This document shows positions 57,737-64,000 of a stretch of DNA of 64,000 bases, piece by piece (position 1 is the first letter of the stretch; the number at the start of each line of letters is the position of its first letter). The notes beneath the pieces were generated by a model. That model was given only the letters and a program-made list of their open reading frames with translations. It ran no database searches and was not told the origin of the DNA. A program made the position numbers and the translations under genes. Source of the stretch: Elusimicrobiota bacterium (GTDB lineage: Bacteria > Elusimicrobiota > Elusimicrobia > UBA1565 > UBA9628); NCBI GenBank assembly GCA_016212795.1, contig JACRDT010000042.1, forward strand, positions 124,001 through 188,000, in the 5' to 3' direction.

Positions 57737-59080
57737 ATGAGCGATGATTCACTGACCACGCATTTCGAGCGCCCCGGGCCATCCCTGGCCGGCCGCCTGC
57801 GGGCGGGGTGTCTCCGGCTGGCGGGCCGGCTGGCCCTGCCGGCCGCCTTGCTGGGCGTGGCCCTGGCGTTGGCGGAGGGCGTCGCCCGGGGGGTCTGGAG
57901 GAGCGTGGGCGGCCCGACCAAGCTCAAGGCCTACGCGGAGGCCCTCGCCTCCTTGCGCGCCTACCGCTTCTACCCCGGGCCCGGGCTGGTCCTCCCCGTC
58001 CCAGGCGGGGTGGTCGTCCATCATGGGCGAGGGTTCACGGACCTGTATACGGCCAACGACGCCCTGGGGATGGGTTTCGGATCGTTCGACGGTGGGCTGG
58101 ACCGCAGGCCGGTTCGGGCCGTGGCCATCGGGGATTGCTCCACCCGGGGGGACGGGTCCCTGGACGCGGCCAGCCAGGGGTGGGCCGCCCTGGTCGAGAA
58201 GCGTCTGGACTGGCTCGACCTCGTCAATCTCGGCGACGCCGGGGCCGGCAATCTCCAGCAGACGACCTTCTACGGCAGGCTGGCTCCCGCCGTCGAGCAC
58301 GGCTGGGTGGTCCTCGATTTCCACGCGAGCGACGATTTCACGGACAACGGCCAGCCCTTCGATTGGAACCAGGCGCTCGCGGGGCTCCCCGCCGGGGAGG
58401 ACCCCAACGCCGTGCTCGCGGGCATCCAGGAGTCCCTCGTGTTCCAGCGGGGCTACGACTTCATGCTCCGCTCGCCCGTCAGGTCGGCCGCGGTCTGGGC
58501 GGGGCTCGCGTGGGCGCAGGGGGCGCTGGGCGGCGACGCGGTCCCGCCCGGGGTCCGCGCCTGGAAGGCCCGTTACGCCCGGCTCAGGGAGGAGGCCCGC
58601 GACCCCAGGTTGCCCGACGAGGCGCGCCGTCTGGCTGACGCCAACCTGGGCGCCCCCCGGTTCGTGCCGCGGGCCGAAGGCCGGCCGTTCGACATGCGGC
58701 TCCTGCCGTTCCATGGCGACCCGGCGCAAGCCGCGAGGCTCGCCCGGCACTCGGCGGGCCTGATCAACGCGTTCCACGCCGCGTTGCGGCGCGAGGGCAG
58801 GCGTCTGGTCCTGGTCGTCCACCCCGCGATGCCGGAGGTCTACCTGAGGAGGAAGGACTGGACCCTTCTCCGGGCCGACATGGGTCTTGCCCGCGGACTG
58901 CTCAAGGCGTCGTTGGACAAGGACCTGCCGGTGCTCGACCTGGCCGGGCCCCTGCGCAAGGCCGCGCGGGAGACGCCCGCCCCGCTGTACTGGTTCGAGG
59001 ACGGCGCGTACAACCCCGAGGGCCACGCCGTCGTCGCGCAGGCCGTCGCCGCGTTCCTGTCGAAGACGATCCCGCGCTAG
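57737..59080 (+). CDS. Membrane-anchored SGNH-like protein with altered catalytic residues
   Basis: 447 residues. TM at ~35-50 (LALPAALLGVALALAEGVAR). SGNH layout: RAVAIGDCSTRGDGSL (block I), LVNLGDAGAGNLQQTTFYGR (block II/III), VVLDFHASDDFTDNGQPFDW, and FEDGAYNPEGHAVVAQAVAA (block V). Compared with the active SGNH protein at 24.2-25.3 kb (GDSFTWGYG; DPHWNHAGH), the nucleophile position reads Cys and the His of D-x-H reads Ala, so it may be inactive or a binding protein, as with AlgX/AlgJ-like relatives in polysaccharide export. It is the only plus-strand gene in the 50.9-64 kb glycan block, and its stop overlaps the GT2 stop. Confidence 0.72.
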   Translation: MSDDSLTTHFERPGPSLAGRLRAGCLRLAGRLALPAALLGVALALAEGVARGVWRSVGGPTKLKAYAEALASLRAYRFYPGPGLVLPVPGGVVVHHGRGFTDLYTANDALGMGFGSFDGGLDRRPVRAVAIGDCSTRGDGSLDAASQGWAALVEKRLDWLDLVNLGDAGAGNLQQTTFYGRLAPAVEHGWVVLDFHASDDFTDNGQPFDWNQALAGLPAGEDPNAVLAGIQESLVFQRGYDFMLRSPVRSAAVWAGLAWAQGALGGDAVPPGVRAWKARYARLREEARDPRLPDEARRLADANLGAPRFVPRAEGRPFDMRLLPFHGDPAQAARLARHSAGLINAFHAALRREGRRLVLVVHPAMPEVYLRRKDWTLLRADMGLARGLLKASLDKDLPVLDLAGPLRKAARETPAPLYWFEDGAYNPEGHAVVAQAVAAFLSKTIPR

Positions 59081-60024
59081 CCCAACTTCCGCAGCCAGCG
59101 GGGCAGGACCCTCCGGAGGGCCCACTGGAGGGCGCGGACGATGTTCTTGGCCTCGAAGGGGTAGGTCGCGAGCATCTTGAGGGCGTAGCGCCGGCAGGCC
59201 TGCGGGTCGCCGCCCGATTCCAGGAACTGGCTCAGGCCCGAGCGGTAGGCCGCGGCGAGGCGCTTGCGCATGCGCAGGCGGTCCAGGAGGCCGGGGTTGT
59301 CCCCGAAGTACTCCTCGAAGTGGCTCATGAGGAGGGTCACGAGGTTCTGGTGGTGGTAGTCGATGCGGCTCGACGCCGACGACCCGCGCAGGGGGTACTC
59401 GCCCAGCACCTCGTCGACGAAGCGGAAGGTCCCGATGCGGCTGAGCCTCATCCAGAAGTCGTAGTCCTCGACCGTGTTGAACTCCGGGTCCTCGCGAAAC
59501 CCCCCGATCTGGAGCGCCAGGTCCTTGCGGAAGACCGCGGCGGAGGGAGAGACCGCGTTGGCGCCCAGGAGGAGCCGCTCGTACATCCGCTTGACCGCCG
59601 GGCCCTTGCGCAGGACGCGCACGGTCTTGCCGTCCCTGGTGACCGCGATGTGGTGGCCCACGAGGGCGGTCTCGGGGTGGAGGTCGAACTCCCGCACCAT
59701 GGCCGAAAGCTTCCGCGGCCGCCAGAGGTCGTCGTGGTCGAGCAGCGCGATGAGCCCGCCCGCGGCGGCGCGCATCCCGGTGTTGCGGGCCCCGGCGATC
59801 TTCTTGTTCCGCTGGAGGATGGCCTTGCCCGGGAGGCCGTGCCTCTCCAGGTAGGACGTCGCGACCCGGTGGGTGTCGTCCTTCGAGCCGTCGTCCACCA
59901 CGACGACCTCGTAGTCCCGGTAGGTCTGAGCCCGGACGGAGTCGAGGGTCTCCTCGAGGAAGGCGGCCGCGTTGAAGGCCGGGATGACGACGGAGACCCT
60001 GGGGGGCCGGTCGGGCTGGGTCAC
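59077..60024 (-). CDS. GT2 glycosyltransferase
   Basis: 315 residues, GTG start overlapping the preceding stop (GTGA). VSVVIPAFNAAAFLEETLDS, VVVDDGSKDDTHRVATSYLE, ARNTGMRAAAGGLIALLDHD (DxD equivalent DHDD) and EDYDFWMRLSRIG (ED motif) give a standard GT-A GT2 enzyme. The C-terminal ~80 residues are helical and basic (LRRVLPRWLRKLG) and may bind the membrane. It probably adds one sugar of the surface polysaccharide repeat. It is the last gene of the minus-strand unit 63.8-59.1 kb. Confidence 0.88.
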   Translation of the reverse strand: MTQPDRPPRVSVVIPAFNAAAFLEETLDSVRAQTYRDYEVVVVDDGSKDDTHRVATSYLERHGLPGKAILQRNKKIAGARNTGMRAAAGGLIALLDHDDLWRPRKLSAMVREFDLHPETALVGHHIAVTRDGKTVRVLRKGPAVKRMYERLLLGANAVSPSAAVFRKDLALQIGGFREDPEFNTVEDYDFWMRLSRIGTFRFVDEVLGEYPLRGSSASSRIDYHHQNLVTLLMSHFEEYFGDNPGLLDRLRMRKRLAAAYRSGLSQFLESGGDPQACRRYALKMLATYPFEAKNIVRALQWALRRVLPRWLRKLG

Positions 60025-60917
60025 GCCTTCATGGTCCGTTTCATGTGCATGAGCCCTTCCTCCAGGGCCATGGGGGCGACGCCTAGGTCTTTCTGCATGC
60101 GCCTGGTCGAGAGCGCGGTGTTCTTGGGCCGCGGCGCGATGTCGGGGAAGAAGGAGCTCCCGACGGCCTGCACGAGCTTGCAGTCGAGCCGGAAGACGGA
60201 CGCCACCTTGAGGGCGAACTGGTAGCGGTTCACCACGTCCTTGCCGGCCAGGTGGATGACCCCGCGGGGCTTCTTCCTGACGGCGGCCCACAGGGCCCGG
60301 CCGCACTGGATGTTGAAGAGGGGGTTCTCGTAGACGTCGTCGACCATGTGGATGCGCTCGCCCCGGAGGAGCTTGTCGTAGATCCAAGTGGCCGTGTTGG
60401 GCCTGCCCACCACGTGGTTCCAGCCGTACATGAGGATGGGGCGCACGATGGCGTAGCTCGTGAGGGTCTCCGAGACCAGCTTCTCGCACTCGGCCTTGAG
60501 CCGCCCGTACTTGTTGACGGGGCGCACCGGGTCGGTCTCGCGGTAGGGGGGGCGGGCGCCGTCGAAGACCGCGTTCGTCGAGACGTAGATGAGGTGGGTC
60601 CCCGTCCTCCGGCAGGCCGAGCTGATGTTCAGGGTCCCGACGATGTTGGACTCGAGGCTCTCGGCGTAGTGGTTCTCGACGTAGTCGACGCTGGCGATGC
60701 CCGCCGCGTGGATGACGGCGTCGAACGCGTCGCGGGCGAAGAGCCGGTCGACCGAGCGCTTGTCGCGGATGTCGCAGACGAGGTGCCTGGCCTTCGGGCT
60801 CGCGACGGCGTAGGAGCGCTGGTGCAGCCCGAGGATGCGCCAGCCCGCGGGGGTGGTCTCCTCGAGCCCCCTGCCCAGGAGCCCCGTGGAGCCCGTCAAC
60901 AGGACTGTTCCTTTCAT
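60021..60917 (-). CDS. RmlD-like SDR sugar reductase/epimerase
   Basis: 298 residues. MKGTVLLTGSTGLLGRGLEE, VIHAAGIASVDYVENHYAES, YVSTNAVFDGARPPYRETDP and NKYGRLKAECEKLV (catalytic YxxxK) match dTDP-4-dehydrorhamnose reductase-like proteins (RmlD_sub_bind). The rest of the rml set is not in the window, so another 4-keto-sugar may be reduced. It lies 12 bp after the ABC transporter stop and overlaps the GT2 start by 4 bp. Confidence 0.82.
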   Translation of the reverse strand: MKGTVLLTGSTGLLGRGLEETTPAGWRILGLHQRSYAVASPKARHLVCDIRDKRSVDRLFARDAFDAVIHAAGIASVDYVENHYAESLESNIVGTLNISSACRRTGTHLIYVSTNAVFDGARPPYRETDPVRPVNKYGRLKAECEKLVSETLTSYAIVRPILMYGWNHVVGRPNTATWIYDKLLRGERIHMVDDVYENPLFNIQCGRALWAAVRKKPRGVIHLAGKDVVNRYQFALKVASVFRLDCKLVQAVGSSFFPDIAPRPKNTALSTRRMQKDLGVAPMALEEGLMHMKRTMKA

Positions 60918-60929
60918 CCGATCTGTCTC

Positions 60930-62645
60930 CTAGGCGTCCCGGCCCTCGAGGGGGACGAGCTCGAAGAGCGTCTTGTCGATGGCGGCGTAGGTGGCGACGT
61001 CGTGGGCGATGGCCACGATGAGCACCTGGCTGCCGAGCCGGCCGATGGTCTCGAGGAGCCCGCGCTTGTTCTCGGTGTCCAGGCCGTTGGTCACCTCGTC
61101 GAGCACGAGGCAGTCCGACCGCTGGGCCAGCGCCCGGGCGATGGCCAGCCTCCTCTTCTCGCCGCCGGAGAACGAGCGTCCCGCCTCGGCGACCTCGGCG
61201 TCGAGGCCGCCGAGCTTCTGGACGAACTGGGCCGCGTCGGCGTCGGCCAGGTGCTTCCAGAGCTCCGAGTCCGAGAGCTTGCCCCAGGGGTCGAGGTTGT
61301 CCCGGACGGTGCCCCTGAAGAGCCGCACGTCCTGGGTGACGTAGCCGATGCGGGGGTGGAACCGGCGGGAGTCGTACTCCTTGCCCGAGGCGCCGACGTA
61401 GAGGATGACGCCCTCGGCCGGCTCGTAGATGCCCGAGATGAGGTTGGCCAGCGTGGTCTTGCCGGAGCCTGACGGCCCCGTGATGAGAAAGGTCGTCTTG
61501 CCCGGGATGCTCAGGTCGCGGCCCTTGAGCACGGCCCGGCCTTCGAAGCCGTAGCCGACGCTCTCGAGCCTGATGGCGGCGAGGGGCTCGGGCAGCGGCC
61601 TCTTGGCGCGCTCCGGCGGGATGGCGAGGAGCTTGAGGACCGGGTCGACCGACCCGGTCAGCCGGGTGAGGGTGCCGAGGGCGGCGATGAGGTAGTTGAG
61701 CTGGGAGATGGCTCGAAAGCCCAGGATGCCGACGCTGCCCAGGAGGCGGATCCTGCCCGTGACCCCGCTGCCCCGGAGGGTCTCGACGGCGTAATAGGCG
61801 GCCAGGACGCAGCACATCAGGATCGCGTTGAAGGCGGTCAGGACGCCTCCCAGCCAGGCGCTGTCGATCTCGGCGGAGGTCATCTCGCCCTGGCGCCTGA
61901 TGCCGCTCTTGAGGTACGGCTCGGTCTCGCCGGCGGCCTTGATCTGGAAGAGCCCCTCGAGGCGTTCCGTGATGTCGGCGATGAAGCCCTGGCGCGATTG
62001 GACCAGGCGTCGGGAGAGCGCGATCTGCCAGGCGTAGGTGTACTTGAGGGCGGCCCAGGCCGGCAGGCCCACCGCGGCCATGAGCAGGGTCATGCGCGGC
62101 TCGACCACGAAGGCCATGGCCGCGAGGATGAGGAAGGCGGCCAGGGCGTAGACGGCGCGCAGCGCGCTGACCACGAACTTGGCGAAGGCGGCCGCCTCCT
62201 CGGTCAGGGAGCCCACCCAGCGGCCCACGTGCTCGGCCCGCATCGCGTCCCACCGGCCCTGCATCAGGTTCGCGAAGCAGGCCTCCTGGACCCCTTGGCG
62301 GATGAGGGCCTGGATGACCCCTTCCAGGGTGGAGAGCCCGATGGTCACGGCCACCCGGGCGGCGAAGACGGCGATGGTCGTCTTCAGGAGGAACGCCGGG
62401 TCCAAGGGCAGGCCGAGGCGCTGCAGCCACGGGTCGATCGACCCCGGGGAGGCGCCGGAGGCGAGCGGGGAGCCCTCGAACGTGAACACCCGGACCAGCA
62501 TGAGCCAGCTCGCCCCGTCGAGCACGGCGCTCAGGGGGATCAGGACATAGTAGGCCGCGACGTAGGTCCACATCCGCCGGGTGCTCAAGGAGCAGGACCG
62601 CAGGATGCCCATGGTCTCGCCGAGCCGCCATGATCGGGCGCTCAT
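60930..62645 (-). CDS. ABC exporter half-transporter (fused permease and ATPase)
   Basis: 571 residues. Six membrane helices (~25-330) and an ATPase domain (~345-565) with Walker A GPSGSGKTTLANLISG, Q-loop GYVTQDVRLFRGT, signature SFSGGEKRRLAIARAL, Walker B CLVLDEVTNGLD with the catalytic Glu, and switch His AIAHDVATY. This is the MsbA/PglK type of exporter. Here a lipid-linked sugar or a glycolipid is a likely substrate, in parallel with the Wzx-type flippase at 53-56 kb. Its ATG overlaps the LegC-like gene stop by 4 bp. Confidence 0.88.
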   Translation of the reverse strand: MSARSWRLGETMGILRSCSLSTRRMWTYVAAYYVLIPLSAVLDGASWLMLVRVFTFEGSPLASGASPGSIDPWLQRLGLPLDPAFLLKTTIAVFAARVAVTIGLSTLEGVIQALIRQGVQEACFANLMQGRWDAMRAEHVGRWVGSLTEEAAAFAKFVVSALRAVYALAAFLILAAMAFVVEPRMTLLMAAVGLPAWAALKYTYAWQIALSRRLVQSRQGFIADITERLEGLFQIKAAGETEPYLKSGIRRQGEMTSAEIDSAWLGGVLTAFNAILMCCVLAAYYAVETLRGSGVTGRIRLLGSVGILGFRAISQLNYLIAALGTLTRLTGSVDPVLKLLAIPPERAKRPLPEPLAAIRLESVGYGFEGRAVLKGRDLSIPGKTTFLITGPSGSGKTTLANLISGIYEPAEGVILYVGASGKEYDSRRFHPRIGYVTQDVRLFRGTVRDNLDPWGKLSDSELWKHLADADAAQFVQKLGGLDAEVAEAGRSFSGGEKRRLAIARALAQRSDCLVLDEVTNGLDTENKRGLLETIGRLGSQVLIVAIAHDVATYAAIDKTLFELVPLEGRDA

Positions 62646-63790
62646 GGGCAGCTCGAGAGGACCCGGGCCACGGCCTCGACGTCCCGCCTCGTCATGTTCG
62701 CGCTCGACGGAAGGGTGACGGTGGCGCGCCAGAGCGAGTCGGTCACGGGCAGGGTGCCCGCCGTGAGCGGCGGCTTGAAGATGGGCTGCCGGTGGCAGGG
62801 CGTCCACAGCGGCCTGGACTCGATGCCCGCGGCGGCCAGCCCCGCCATGATGCGCCGGGCGCGGTCCCGGGAGCCGGCGAAGACGGCGTTGAGCCAGAAG
62901 TTGCTCCGGGCCCCGTCCGGTTCCCACCGGAAGGCCAGGTCCGTCCCGGCCAGAGCCGAAGCGTACCACCGCGCCACGCGGCGCTTTCTCTTGACGAAGC
63001 CGTCGAGCTGCTCGAGTTGGGCGAGGCCCAGGGCCGCGTTGATGCCGGGCAGCCTGTAGTTGTAGCCGAGCCTGTCGTGGACGTAGGCGACGGGGTCCTT
63101 CTTGGCTTGCGTGGAGAGGTGCCGCAGCCGGGCGGCCGTCGCGGCGTCGTCGGTGACGACCATCCCGCCGCCGCCGGTCGTGATGATCTTGTTGCCGTTG
63201 AAGCTGAGCGCCCCCGCGAGGCCGAAGGTCCCGGCGGCCCGGCCCTGGAAGGTCGAGCCGAGGCTCTCCGTGGCGTCCTCCACGACGGGGATGCGCCAGC
63301 GCCCGCAGACCTCGAGGAGGCGGTCCAGGCGCGGGGGGTGGCCGAGGACGTGGACCGGGAGGCAGGCGGCGACGCGCCTGCCCGTGTCGCGGTGCCAGCA
63401 GGCGCCGCGGCGCACCCGGGCCTTGCGCGACAGGTAGTCCTGGAGGACGACCGGGTCCAGCCCCATCGTGGAGGGGTCGGCGTCCACGAAGCGCGGCCGC
63501 GCGCCCAGGTAGGCCGCGCTGTTGGCCGTGGCGATGAAGGTCAGCGACGGCGCCAGGACCTCGCAGCCCGCTTCCACGCCGGCCGCTTCGAGGGCCAGGT
63601 GGAGGGCGGCGGTGCCGTTGACCACGGCGACGGCGTGCCGGACCCCGAGCCGGGACGCGACCGCGGCCTCGAAGCGCTCGACGAACGCCGCCCCGGTCGA
63701 CACCCAGGTGCTGTCCAGGCACCGCTTGACGTAGCGCCACTCGTTGCCGCCGAAGACCGGCTCGTGCAGGGGCAGGAGGACCTTCTTCAT
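62642..63790 (-). CDS. legC: LegC-like DegT/DnrJ/EryC1 PLP aminotransferase
   Basis: 382 residues. LPLHEPVFGGNEWRYVKRCL, DSTWVSTGAAFVERFEAAVA, VVNGTAALHLALEAAG, IPVVEDATESLGSTFQGRAA, GALSFNGNKIITTGGGGMVV (PLP Lys) and LGYNYRLPGINAALGLAQLE match LegC-family aminotransferases, which aminate the 4-keto product of LegB. Start chosen at MKKVLLPLHEP; an ATG 39 bp upstream overlaps a TACAAT box. Together with LegB it suggests a 4-amino-4,6-dideoxy sugar or a nonulosonic acid in the surface glycan. Symbol given as the family name. Confidence 0.85.
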   Translation of the reverse strand: MKKVLLPLHEPVFGGNEWRYVKRCLDSTWVSTGAAFVERFEAAVASRLGVRHAVAVVNGTAALHLALEAAGVEAGCEVLAPSLTFIATANSAAYLGARPRFVDADPSTMGLDPVVLQDYLSRKARVRRGACWHRDTGRRVAACLPVHVLGHPPRLDRLLEVCGRWRIPVVEDATESLGSTFQGRAAGTFGLAGALSFNGNKIITTGGGGMVVTDDAATAARLRHLSTQAKKDPVAYVHDRLGYNYRLPGINAALGLAQLEQLDGFVKRKRRVARWYASALAGTDLAFRWEPDGARSNFWLNAVFAGSRDRARRIMAGLAAAGIESRPLWTPCHRQPIFKPPLTAGTLPVTDSLWRATVTLPSSANMTRRDVEAVARVLSSCP

Positions 63791-63825
63791 GGGAAGCTGG
63801 CCCCCCATTGTAGCAAGTTCGGCCT

Positions 63826-64000
63826 TCATCCCGAGGCCAGGGGCTTCAAGAAGGAGACGATGCGCTCGGACACCTTGCCGTCGAAAGCGAGATGCCTGGC
63901 CCGGGCCGACTCGGGGATGTCCGCGATGTCGGCCGCCAGCAGCTCCGAGACCCGCGCCTCGAAGAGGTCGTAGTCCGCCTTCGCGTCGCAGAGCTGGAAC
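63826..64000 (-). CDS. C-terminal end of an unidentified gene (truncated by the window edge)
   Basis: The last 58 codons are seen: FQLCDAKADYDLFEARVSEL, then LAADIADIPESARARHLAFD and GKVSERIVSFLKPLASG. It lies 35 bp upstream of the LegC-like gene in the same direction and so is probably part of the same sugar-biosynthesis operon. The helical, DGKxSERIVxFL end is common in glycosyltransferase- or epimerase-like GT-B folds, but the piece is too short for a family call. Confidence 0.6.
   Translation of the reverse strand, partial: FQLCDAKADYDLFEARVSELLAADIADIPESARARHLAFDGKVSERIVSFLKPLASG

Noticed and set aside
1..64000. tRNA, rRNA, CRISPR arrays, riboswitches or an intact transposase
   Set aside because: No cloverleaf-like segment, array of short direct repeats with spacers, conserved riboswitch core or transposase-type reading frame was noticed in the intergenic stretches, all of which are shorter than about 300 bp. 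A covariance-model scan would be needed to be sure for small RNAs.

Overview
The window is a GC-rich (roughly 70% by eye, not computed), densely coded stretch of a Gram-negative bacterial chromosome. An outer membrane is indicated by a TolC-type channel with an RND pump, an outer-membrane barrel with an N-terminal TPR, several lipoproteins, an Lgt homologue, a polysaccharide flippase and an O-antigen ligase. The phylum cannot be fixed from sequence alone. A high-GC uncultivated lineage such as Elusimicrobiota would fit the mix of families, but that is a guess. No rRNA, tRNA, CRISPR array or intact insertion sequence was seen.

Layout: 0-8.2 kb holds a cupin tail, an unknown membrane protein, a CDF metal exporter with three cytosolic domains, a TolC/RND pair without a membrane-fusion gene, and an ankyrin lipoprotein. 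8.2-24.2 kb holds a small exported protein, a TPR + beta-barrel outer-membrane protein resembling Slam/DUF560 (type XI secretion), a giant 3297-residue exported FecR-domain protein with 19 tandem repeats of about 150 residues, a small HTH regulator with four operator-like sites, a PpiC-type foldase, and a CHASE2-adenylate/guanylate cyclase. I read the barrel, the giant repeat protein and the cyclase as one candidate surface-protein export and sensing module.

24.2-30.2 kb (minus strand) is an operon of two HpaA-like exported proteins around an exported WD40-caspase protein, plus an SGNH hydrolase. 30.3-31.9 kb has Lgt and an FHA protein. 32-39.2 kb (minus) is a polyamine-like cluster: saccharopine-dehydrogenase-like enzyme, three zinc-ribbon/DUF4178-type proteins, a 59-residue protein, DUF350, a membrane spermidine-synthase-like protein and an FAD amine-oxidase-like protein. 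39.4-42.5 kb has a HEAT-like exported protein, a zinc alcohol dehydrogenase and a CorA-family channel.

42.6-64 kb is mostly surface-polysaccharide biosynthesis: PMT-like membrane glycosyltransferases, GT2 and GT4 enzymes, an FkbM methyltransferase, a glycosyltransferase-flippase fusion, an O-antigen ligase, LegB- and LegC-like sugar enzymes, two further sugar SDRs and an ABC exporter. It is interrupted at 50.1-52.0 kb by a nucleotidyltransferase/small-protein pair and by remnants of a caspase and a Ser/Thr kinase. Two CsgG/FlgO-like proteins sit at 45-47 kb.

Two global signals stand out. Many genes that head transcription units have a TANNNT -10 box ending only 6-10 nt before the start codon, which suggests leaderless mRNAs. 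A palindromic dispersed element of about 48 bp occurs at 7.5 kb (inside two gene ends), at 39.3 kb (inside a 117-bp element with terminal inverted repeats) and at 56.6 kb (at a gene start).
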